From Hellea sp. (GTDB taxonomy: Bacteria > Pseudomonadota > Alphaproteobacteria > Caulobacterales > Maricaulaceae), in assembly GCA_020628635.1 (NCBI GenBank), contig JAHDEU010000102.1:1-7300 (forward strand): a stretch of 7,300 nt of DNA, written 5' to 3'. Positions 1-6,256 of the stretch are shown one piece after another; the first letter of the stretch is position 1, and every line of letters starts with the position of its first letter. Under the pieces are notes generated by a model. That model made no database searches and was not told the origin of the DNA. It saw only the letters and a list, made by a program, of their open reading frames with translations. The position numbers and the translations under genes are program-made.

Positions 1-2017
1 AGCGGGAACGGCGCTTGGGCTTGGGCTGCTCATAGTCGGAGTCGTCAGCCTCGATGGCCTCGTCGTCATCTGCGTCGGTCGCTTCCGTCTCGTCCGACGA
101 TTTGCGCTTGCGGTTGCGTCCACCGCGGCGGCCACGGCGACGGCGCGGCTTGGATTCGGAGTCCTCGTCGCGGTCGCGCGTTGTCGTCTCCGCTCCCTCC
201 TCCTCGTCGTCGTCCTCGTCATCGTCCTCGTCGTCGCGTGGCTTGGACTTTGCTTTAGACTTGGCTTCGGCAGCCTCGCGCTGGCGTTCCTTCTCGGCTT
301 CCTTGCGCTCGGCCTCGATCTCTTTCTCGATCTTGACCAACGGGTCCTTGCGGCCGTCGGAGCGCTTCTCGGCGGCTTCCAACGTGAAGTGCGGGCGGAA
401 CATCTTTTCGTCGCGCTCGATGATGGTGGTGACGTCGTGATCGCTGTCGATGGCTTCCAGCATGTCGGCCTTGTCGTTCAGCAGGTAGGCGGCGACATCC
501 GGCGGGCATTTCACGCGGATTTTCTTGGCGCGCCCGCGCACGGCGAATTCCTCCAGCGCGCGCAGCAGGGCGAGGGCCGTGCTCTCGACAGTGCGCTGGC
601 GTCCGACACCGTCACAATGCGGGCAGGAGGTCGTGGAGCCTTCCAGCAGGGAGCGGCGGCGGCGCTGGCGGGAAATCTCCATCAGGCCGAACTGCGAGAT
701 GCGCGAGGTCTGGATGCGCGCGCGGTCGCGGCCCAACACCTCCTTCATCTTCTTCTCGACCGCGCGGTTGTTGCGGTTCTCGTCCATGTCGATGAAGTCG
801 ATCACGATGAGGCCGGCGAGATCGCGCAGGCGCATCTGGCGCGCGACTTCCTCGGCCGCTTCGAGGTTGGTCTTCAGCGCCGTGCGCTCGACATTGCGTT
901 CCTTGGTCGATTTGCCGGAGTTCACATCGACGGAGACCAGCGCTTCGGTCGGGTGGATTACCAGATAGCCGCCGGATTTGAGCTTCACCTCGGAGTCGAG
1001 GCTGTTCTCGATCTGGCGCTCGACATTATAGCGCAGGAAGAGCGGGATCGGGTCGTCATACTTCTTCACGAACTTGGCGTGGCTCGGCATGAGCATCTTG
1101 ATGAAGTCCTTGGCCGTCCGGTAGGCGTCCGGGCCCTGCACCAGCACTTCGGCGATGTCCTTGTTGTAGAGATCGCGGATCGAGCGTTTCACCAGATCGC
1201 CTTCCTCGTGGATGAGGGCGGGCGCGATGGACTCCAGCGTCGTGGAGCGGATCGTGCCCCAGAGCTTGGAGAGATAGGCATAGTCGCGCGTGATCTCGGC
1301 CTTGGTGCGCTTGGCCCCGGCCGTGCGCACGATGACGCCCATGCCGGACGGCACGTCCAGTTCGGACATGATCTTCTTCAGGCGGTTGCGGTCCCCGGAG
1401 GAGGCGATCTTGCGCGAAATACCGCCGCCGCGCGGGGTGTTGGGCATGAGCACGCAGTAGCGGCCCGCGAGGCTCAGATAGGTCGTCATCGCCGCGCCCT
1501 TGTTGCCGCGCTCTTCCTTGACGGCCTGGACCAGCAGGATCTGGCCGCGCTTGATCACTTCCTGGATCTTGTAGCGGCGCTTGGAGCGCGAGCGGCGGCG
1601 CGCCTTGGAGACGGTCTTCTGCTCCTCGGCGATCTCGGCGTCGTTTTCGTCGGACACGTCGTCTGTATCCGGGTCGAGGTTCTCGTCCTCCTCGTCCTCG
1701 TCGAGGTCTTCGGCCTCCGTCGCGGCCAGCTCGGCCTCGTGCTCGGCCTGCAGCGCGTCGCGGTCGGCCTTGGGCAGCTGGTAGTAGTCGGGGTGGATTT
1801 CGGAAAAGGCGAGGAAGCCGTGGCGGTTGCCGCCATAGTCGATGAAGGCCGCCTGGAGCGACGGCTCCACGCGCGTGACTTTCGCTAGATAGACATTGCC
1901 CCGGAGTTGCCGCTTGGCGCGGCTCTCGAAGTCAAGTTCCTCGACGCGGGTTCCGTCGACGATCACAACGCGGGTTTCTTCCGGGTGGGCCGCGTCGATC
2001 AACATGCGTTTTGTCAT
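1..2017 (-). CDS. rne: Ribonuclease E, N-terminal 672 codons (3' end off the window)
   Basis: Endoribonuclease that cleaves single-stranded A/U-rich RNA in mRNA decay and in rRNA and tRNA maturation, and scaffolds the degradosome. The start ATG (2017-2015) has a strong AGGAGA ribosome site six to seven bases upstream, and MTKRMLI matches the usual RNase E N-terminus. The S1 domain (about residues 25-175) is interrupted by a charged insert at about 85-150. The RNase H-like and 5'-sensor regions follow. The DNase I-like catalytic part has both metal-binding aspartates: D364 in SVDVNSGK and D407 in VIDFIDM, 43 residues apart as for E. coli D303 and D346. The zinc-link CPHC is at 465-468 (E. coli C404/C407). 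Folded sequence ends near 560. After that come alternating basic and acidic blocks typical of a disordered alphaproteobacterial tail. Caulobacter RNase E is about 900 residues from memory, so some 200 or more are missing. The catalytic core rules out RNase G only together with the long tail. Confidence 0.97.
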   Translation of the reverse strand, partial: MTKRMLIDAAHPEETRVVIVDGTRVEELDFESRAKRQLRGNVYLAKVTRVEPSLQAAFIDYGGNRHGFLAFSEIHPDYYQLPKADRDALQAEHEAELAATEAEDLDEDEEDENLDPDTDDVSDENDAEIAEEQKTVSKARRRSRSKRRYKIQEVIKRGQILLVQAVKEERGNKGAAMTTYLSLAGRYCVLMPNTPRGGGISRKIASSGDRNRLKKIMSELDVPSGMGVIVRTAGAKRTKAEITRDYAYLSKLWGTIRSTTLESIAPALIHEEGDLVKRSIRDLYNKDIAEVLVQGPDAYRTAKDFIKMLMPSHAKFVKKYDDPIPLFLRYNVERQIENSLDSEVKLKSGGYLVIHPTEALVSVDVNSGKSTKERNVERTALKTNLEAAEEVARQMRLRDLAGLIVIDFIDMDENRNNRAVEKKMKEVLGRDRARIQTSRISQFGLMEISRQRRRRSLLEGSTTSCPHCDGVGRQRTVESTALALLRALEEFAVRGRAKKIRVKCPPDVAAYLLNDKADMLEAIDSDHDVTTIIERDEKMFRPHFTLEAAEKRSDGRKDPLVKIEKEIEAERKEAEKERQREAAEAKSKAKSKPRDDEDDDEDDDEEEGAETTTRDRDEDSESKPRRRRGRRGGRNRKRKSSDETEATDADDDEAIEADDSDYEQPKPKRRSR
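198..236. repeat. TCN triplet run encoding an Asp/Glu stretch
   Basis: Thirteen consecutive TCC/TCG/TCA triplets on the plus strand read on the minus strand as GAG/GAC/GAT. They encode an unbroken acidic run, residues 595-607 of RNase E. The mix of GAC, GAT and GAG codons argues that selection is on acidity rather than on the DNA repeat itself, though such runs can still change length by slippage. A weaker run of the same kind lies at about 1683-1708 within the S1 insert. Confidence 0.75.
1567..1765 (-). other. Charged insertion inside the S1 domain of RNase E
   Basis: This segment encodes about residues 85-151. Residues 85-132 are dominated by Glu and Asp, with 13 acidic residues among T100-D120. 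Residues 138-150 are basic (KARRRSRSKRR and following). E. coli RNase E has no such segment. Downstream catalytic and zinc-link residues are all shifted by +61 relative to E. coli, so the insert accounts for essentially the whole length difference. The S1 reading frame resumes cleanly afterwards (IKRGQILLVQ, then KEERGNKGA), so it is a true in-frame domain insertion and not a frameshift. From memory, Caulobacter-type RNase E proteins have comparable S1 insertions. Edges are approximate. Confidence 0.8.
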
Positions 2018-2022
2018 GGTAG

Positions 2023-2028
2023 TCTCCT
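2023..2028 (-). promoter_or_regulatory. Ribosome binding site of rne
   Basis: On the minus strand AGGAGA ends five bases before the rne ATG (AGGAG core six bases before). It is the strongest initiation Shine-Dalgarno in the window and fixes the rne start at 2017. The other three genes have weak sites or none. Confidence 0.85.
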
Positions 2029-2257
2029 GTGGTCCTCGCGCGTTTCTGCGGCGCGGCATCGCGAGACTGCGTGCGGCGTCCGGGCAGGGCGGGACCGAAT
2101 GGTTGGATGTGTGTGCGAGGCGCGGTCGCGTGCGACCACAGCGGTGCCGGGATGAGACCCGCCTGTGCTGTGATGGACGTGCTGCGCATGAATCTCTTTC
2201 TGGTGTGGTCTGCATGCCGTGTGTCGGCGCAGGCCGTGAGGTCCGAATCTTAAGGGC

Positions 2258-2272
2258 GATGGAGTGTCCATC
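2258..2272. other. Small perfect inverted repeat (possible leader hairpin or operator)
   Basis: GATGGA, three bases, then TCCATC. The 6-bp arms are perfect. TGTCC at 2265-2269, which overlaps the right arm, can instead pair with GGACA at 2280-2284, giving a possible alternative stem. No run of T follows on either strand, so it is not a terminator. It could be a fold in the rne leader or a dyad for a regulator. Chance is a real alternative in DNA of this composition. Confidence 0.3.
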
Positions 2273-2451
2273 AGCCAGCGGACAGGTGCACGGATGCACG
2301 AAAGGGCGCGCCTGTGCAAAGCATTTGTGTCGGAACGTTACAGGCGCAATAGCGGGCAAGCCGTTGCGACTGCGTTACGGTTTGGCCATGCGCCGCATCT
2401 CGCGCGGCCGTGGCAAGGTTTTGTTCACCATAGAGGTTCTACTCGCCGCCC

Positions 2452-3252
2452 ATGCCGTTTCGCATCGCGACATCGCTGATTGCCCTTGCCGCGCTGAGCC
2501 TGGCCGCGCCCGCACTCTCCGCTCCGCGCTATTTCGACGGGGTGCCGCATCCGCGCCTCAAGCCCGCTGCGCAGGCCAAACGCCTCATCGTCATCGACCC
2601 CGGCCATGGCGGCAAGGATCCCGGCGCGATCGGGCAGGGCGGGACCTATGAGAAGACGGTGACGTGGTCGGCGGCCAAGGAACTCAAGAGCCTGTTGGAA
2701 GCCACGGGCCGCTACGACGTGGTGCTGACCCGAACCCGCGACGTGAAGGTCGATCATGACGAGCGCGTCCGCATCGCGCGCGCGCGCCAGGCCGATCTCT
2801 TCATCTCGCTCCATGCTGACAGCGCCCCCAATGCCAACACACGCGGCGCGTCGGTCTATACGCTGGCCGCCCGTGCCAAGGGCCGCTCCAAGCGCATCAC
2901 AAACACCCAGAACTGGATCATGGACGTCGATCTGGCGGAGCAGACGGACCCGGTCGGCGACATCCTCGTCGATCTGGCGCAGCGCTCCACCCAGACGCAG
3001 AGCGAGATGTTCGCGGACATACTGCTGGACAATGTGGAGAACGCCAGCGTGCTCGTGGGAAACAGCCACCGCCGCGCGGGCTACTACGTCCTGCTCGCCC
3101 CCGACGTGCCCGCCGTGCTGTTCGAGCTGGGCTTCCTGTCCAATGCACAGGACGAGACACTGCTGAAGACCAAGGCACACCGGTCCAAGCTGATGCGGCA
3201 GGTCCGGCTGTCGGTTGATGAATATTTCACGCGACAGGCGAGCCGTGGCTGA
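2452..3252 (+). CDS. amiC: Secreted N-acetylmuramoyl-L-alanine amidase (Amidase_3), no AMIN domain
   Basis: Zinc amidase that cleaves the bond between N-acetylmuramic acid and L-alanine in periplasmic peptidoglycan, typically during daughter-cell separation. The 266-residue product starts with a signal peptide (basic FR, hydrophobic residues about 5-21; cleavage probably near A21, since P25 disfavours a cut after A24). The Amidase_3 domain fills about residues 43-262. Zinc ligands are H52 in DPGHGGKDPG, E67 in GTYEK and H121 in SLHADS; the catalytic Glu is E225 in FELGFLSN. Residues about 163-195 match the extra helical segment that covers the active site in EnvC/NlpD-activated amidases. An in-frame TAG at 2431 excludes any longer form, so the usual N-terminal AMIN domain is truly absent. 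The best ribosome site, AGAGG at 2432-2436, is distant and weak. The symbol rests on genomic position and the catalytic domain; the enzyme class is certain. Confidence 0.95.
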   Translation: MPFRIATSLIALAALSLAAPALSAPRYFDGVPHPRLKPAAQAKRLIVIDPGHGGKDPGAIGQGGTYEKTVTWSAAKELKSLLEATGRYDVVLTRTRDVKVDHDERVRIARARQADLFISLHADSAPNANTRGASVYTLAARAKGRSKRITNTQNWIMDVDLAEQTDPVGDILVDLAQRSTQTQSEMFADILLDNVENASVLVGNSHRRAGYYVLLAPDVPAVLFELGFLSNAQDETLLKTKAHRSKLMRQVRLSVDEYFTRQASRG

Positions 3253-3288
3253 CTAGGTCGCTCTTATCCAGAATCGCCCTTTCCCACT

Positions 3289-3294
3289 TATAAC
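3289..3294 (+). promoter_or_regulatory. Possible -10 box upstream of the PBP1A gene
   Basis: TATAAC lies in the 91-base gap between the amidase stop and the PBP1A start. A poor -35 candidate, TTATCC at 3264-3269, is 19 bases away, longer than ideal. Transcription would begin near 3301, leaving a leader of about 43 bases. No terminator hairpin is visible after the amidase, so read-through from the amidase is equally possible. Confidence 0.3.
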
Positions 3295-3343
3295 GCAAAG
3301 CGTCCACATCACCGCCACATCCGACCCAGATTAGCGCACTATC

Positions 3344-6244
3344 TTGACCGAAGTCCTCACACCCACCGCAGGCGACGACATCGCCGTAAAGCCCAAGAAA
3401 CGGGGCAGGTTCTGGCGAGTGGTGCGCTGGCTGTTCACCATCGGGCTCGTGGTCGGGCTGATCGCCGCCGTGGCGCTGTTCGTCTGGATCGCGCGCGCGA
3501 CCAAGGATCTGCCGAGCGTGGAGACGCTGTCGGAGTACAAGCCCGCCGTGATGAGCCGCGTCCATGCGGGCGACGGCAAGCTGATCAGCGAGTTCCGCAC
3601 CGAAGCGCGCGTCTTCGTGCCGATCGAGAGCGTGCCGCTGCAGCTGCAGCGCGCCTTCATCAGCTCCGAAGACCAGCGCTTTCCGACCCATAATGGCTGG
3701 GACCCCATCGGTCTGACCCGCGCCGCCCTGTCCGCGCCCGGCAAGAAGCTGAGCGGGCAGCGCATCGGTGGCACCTCCACCATCACGCAGCAGGTCGCGA
3801 AGAATTTCCTCGTCGGCGACGACTACTCGCTCAAGCGCAAGGTGCGAGAGATCGCCATTGCCCGCCGAATGGAAAAGGCCTTCGACAAGGGCGAAATCCT
3901 CGAACTCTACCTCAACGACAACTTCTTCGGCCGCGGGGCCTATGGTGTGGCCGCTGCCGCGCTCAACCATTTCGGCAAGGAGATGGACGAGCTGACCCTG
4001 GGCGAGATGGCCTATCTCGCGCTCGTCGTGAAAGGCCCGGCCAATTACGAGCTGGACGATCCGGACGAGTACAAATCGGCGCGCGCCCGCCAGTCCTATG
4101 TGCTGGGCCGCATGGTCGAGGACGGCTACATCACCCAGGCCGAGGCCGACGCCGCCAAGGCCGCGCCGCTGGAATGGGCCGACCGGCTGGACGGCGAGGA
4201 ATATCTGGCGTCCGAGTATTTCGTCGAGGAAGCGCGCAAGCAGATCTACGACCTCTACGGCCAGGAGCAACTCTATAGTGGCGGGCTATCCATCCGCACC
4301 ACGCTCGACACCTCCATGCAGCTGGCGGGCCGCCGGGCGCTGCGCCGCGGGCTGGAGATGGCCGACCGCCGCATGGGCTGGCGCGGGCCGCTCGCCACGC
4401 TGCCATCGGTCAATGAATGGGAGCGCCAGCTGCGCGAACAGGGCCAGCCCGCCGATATCGAGCCGTGGCGCGTCGCCGTCGTGCTGGAGCGCGGCGCGAA
4501 ATCGGCCAAGCTGGGCCTGATCGCAGACCATGAGGACGAGGAGTCCGGCACGGAAGAGGGCACGCTCGCGCTCGCTGACATCCAGTGGGCGGGCAGGATG
4601 GGCGAGAACCGCGTGCGCGGCAAAGCGCCGACGGCGATGTCCGACGTGGTGTCCGTGGGCGACGTCATTCTCGTCCAGTCCAAGGGCGGCGACAAGCAGA
4701 CGGAATACAATCTGCGCCAGATCCCGGAAGTCAACGGCGCGCTCGTCGCGATGGACCCGCATACGGGCCGCATCAAGGCGCTGGTCGGCGGCTACAGCTT
4801 CGAGCAGTCGGAGTTCAACCGCGTGACCCAAGCCAAGCGCCAGCCGGGCTCCAGCTTCAAGCCCTTCGTCTATGCGTCGGCGCTGCAGAACGGCTTCACG
4901 CCGGCCAGCCAGGTGCTCGACGCGCCCTTCGTGCAGCGGCGCTCCGACACGAACTGCATCGAAAACGAATTCGGCGTGCTGGAACTGCGCGAAACGGCCG
5001 AGGACCGCAGCGCGGGCGGCACGGCGCAGGCGGCGCGCGTTGATGAGTGCGAGCGCTTCTACAAGCCGAAGAACTACGATTCGGGCCGCTTCTACGGCCT
5101 CTCCACATTGCGCCTTGGCATCGAGAAGTCGCGCAACGCGATGACGGTTCGCCTCGCCTCCGACATCGGCATGCAACCGATCATGAAAACGGGCCGCGAC
5201 TTCGGTCTGTATGAGAACCCTAAGCCGGAACTGGCCTGGGCGCTGGGCGCAGGAGAAACCGATTTGCTTCGCCTGACCACGGCCTATTCGATCATGATCA
5301 ACGGCGGCAAGCGTGTGGAGCCAAGCATTCTCGACCGCGTGCAGAACGGCCGCGGCGAGACGATCTACCTGAACGCCGACACGGAATGCCTCGACTGCCA
5401 GCAGGACGAGTATAACGGCCAGCCGCCACCAGTTCTGCCCGATGAGCGCGAACAGGTCATCGACCCGATCACGGCCTATCAGGTGACCTCCATGATGATC
5501 GGCGCGGTGGAGAACGGCACGGGTGCGAAGCTCAAAGCGCTTGGCCGACCCATGGGCGGCAAGACGGGCACGACCAATGATTCCAAGGACAACTGGTTCA
5601 TGTCGTTCACGCCGGACCTCGTGACCGGCGTCTATGTCGGGCTCGACACGCCGCAGCAGATGGCGCGCGAAACGGGCTCCAGCTCGGCCGCGCCGATCGC
5701 GCTGTATTTCTGGGAAGAGGTGCTCAAGAATGAACCCGTCGTGCCGTTCCGCATCCCCGACGGCATCACCCTGTCGCCCGTCAACCGCGACACGGGCGAG
5801 CCGTCCTATATCGGCGCGCCGAACTTCATCCTGGAAGCCTTCCGCCCCGGCACGGAGCCGACGCTCGGCGCGCTGACCGACACGGTGCGCTTCGGGTCGG
5901 GCTCTGACAGCTTCGGCACGAACTTCTTCGGCGGCGGTGCGGTGCAGGAGGACGCGTTCGATCTGGACGAGGATTTCACCGAGCCTGATTCGGGAGAGCC
6001 GACCGAAGAGGACGCTCCGGATGAAGGCGAGGGCAATTCGGACGACGAAGAGGGCGGAGCGGCGCGCGAAGCGGATGCCCCTGCACAGGAAGAGCCGACT
6101 GCACCCGCGCCAGCCCTTGAAGACGCGCCCGCGATAGACGATGTGGAGTCCGACACAGACACGACCCCATCCGAGCCATCGCCTGAACCCGAGCCCGCGC
6201 CTGCAAAAGAGGACGAGCCCGACATCGACGACGGCCTTTACTAG
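3344..6244 (+). CDS. mrcA: Penicillin-binding protein 1A (bifunctional glycosyltransferase/transpeptidase)
   Basis: Class A PBP, anchored in the inner membrane, that polymerises lipid II into glycan and crosslinks stem peptides. The product has 966 residues. A short basic cytoplasmic N-terminus is followed by one membrane helix (about 29-49). The GT51 domain shows E109-D110 in SSEDQRF (catalytic Glu), STITQQ (145-150), RKVRE (165-169) and EILELYLN (184-191). An OB-like linker domain covers about 340-460. The transpeptidase has S503-SFK, S596-R-N and K740-T-G-T, all intact. A tail of about 100 residues from 863 is rich in Asp, Glu and Pro. Cysteines sit at 538, 569, 682 and 685. The TTG start follows from an in-frame TAG at 3332; no in-frame ATG occurs before residue 70, which would remove the membrane anchor. 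No clear ribosome site precedes it. With the amidase upstream it forms a wall-remodelling pair. ponA is an equivalent name. Confidence 0.97.
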   Translation: MTEVLTPTAGDDIAVKPKKRGRFWRVVRWLFTIGLVVGLIAAVALFVWIARATKDLPSVETLSEYKPAVMSRVHAGDGKLISEFRTEARVFVPIESVPLQLQRAFISSEDQRFPTHNGWDPIGLTRAALSAPGKKLSGQRIGGTSTITQQVAKNFLVGDDYSLKRKVREIAIARRMEKAFDKGEILELYLNDNFFGRGAYGVAAAALNHFGKEMDELTLGEMAYLALVVKGPANYELDDPDEYKSARARQSYVLGRMVEDGYITQAEADAAKAAPLEWADRLDGEEYLASEYFVEEARKQIYDLYGQEQLYSGGLSIRTTLDTSMQLAGRRALRRGLEMADRRMGWRGPLATLPSVNEWERQLREQGQPADIEPWRVAVVLERGAKSAKLGLIADHEDEESGTEEGTLALADIQWAGRMGENRVRGKAPTAMSDVVSVGDVILVQSKGGDKQTEYNLRQIPEVNGALVAMDPHTGRIKALVGGYSFEQSEFNRVTQAKRQPGSSFKPFVYASALQNGFTPASQVLDAPFVQRRSDTNCIENEFGVLELRETAEDRSAGGTAQAARVDECERFYKPKNYDSGRFYGLSTLRLGIEKSRNAMTVRLASDIGMQPIMKTGRDFGLYENPKPELAWALGAGETDLLRLTTAYSIMINGGKRVEPSILDRVQNGRGETIYLNADTECLDCQQDEYNGQPPPVLPDEREQVIDPITAYQVTSMMIGAVENGTGAKLKALGRPMGGKTGTTNDSKDNWFMSFTPDLVTGVYVGLDTPQQMARETGSSSAAPIALYFWEEVLKNEPVVPFRIPDGITLSPVNRDTGEPSYIGAPNFILEAFRPGTEPTLGALTDTVRFGSGSDSFGTNFFGGGAVQEDAFDLDEDFTEPDSGEPTEEDAPDEGEGNSDDEEGGAAREADAPAQEEPTAPAPALEDAPAIDDVESDTDTTPSEPSPEPEPAPAKEDEPDIDDGLY
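5930..6241 (+). other. Acidic, proline-rich C-terminal tail of PBP1A
   Basis: Encodes residues 863-966, beyond the transpeptidase domain. Composition is dominated by Asp, Glu, Pro, Ala, Ser and Gly, with almost no hydrophobic or aromatic residues and few basic ones. It is expected to be disordered and strongly negative in the periplasm. Part of it (about 916-957) alternates Pro with Glu or Ala (PTAPAPALED, PSEPSPEPEPAPA), as in wall-spanning linkers. The reading frame stays open to the natural TAG, and the short spacing to prfB argues against a frameshifted end. Confidence 0.8.
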
Positions 6245-6246
6245 GA
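6243..6246 (+). promoter_or_regulatory. Weak ribosome binding site of prfB
   Basis: AGGA overlaps the PBP1A stop codon and lies ten bases before the prfB ATG at 6257. It is a modest match at a slightly long spacing. The overlap with the stop suggests translational coupling within one transcript. Confidence 0.4.
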
Positions 6247-6256
6247 CCGACCCGCC

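Larger units (their letters stand above)
2018..2451. other. Divergent intergenic region: rne leader and amidase upstream region
   Basis: A 434-base gap between two divergent start codons. No open frame in it has a ribosome site, family resemblance or a natural boundary. It should hold the promoters for rne (minus) and the amidase (plus), but I find no pair of -35/-10 boxes good enough to place. Short inverted repeats are present: 5 bp with a 4-base loop at 2124-2137, 6 bp with a 3-base loop at 2258-2272, and 5 bp with a 4-base loop at 2286-2299. E. coli rne has a long structured 5' untranslated region through which RNase E represses its own mRNA. A similar role here is inference from the length and position of the gap. 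Confidence 0.5.

Noticed and set aside
389..1888. 499-codon open frame on the plus strand opposite rne
   Set aside because: Antisense shadow of RNase E, whose catalytic and zinc-link residues are all in the minus frame. Its composition (Ala, Leu, Val, His, Gly, Arg) is the complement of rne codons.
2014..2319. 101-codon minus-strand frame in the rne leader
   Set aside because: It overlaps the rne start, is His/Arg/Pro-rich without any motif and lacks a ribosome site. A leader peptide cannot be excluded but has no support.
2325..2352. Possible plus-strand promoter TTGTGT, 16 bases, CAATAG
   Set aside because: Both boxes are weak and nothing else singles the pair out, so it is not better than chance in a 434-base region.
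1896..2651. 251-codon plus-strand frame across the intergenic gap
   Set aside because: It starts inside rne, ends inside the amidase in another frame, and has no ribosome site or recognisable sequence.
2425..3180. 251-codon minus-strand frame opposite the amidase
   Set aside because: Shadow of a well-supported Amidase_3 gene; no domain and no ribosome site.
3253..3343. Terminator after the amidase
   Set aside because: No stable hairpin followed by a T run is present in the 91 bases.
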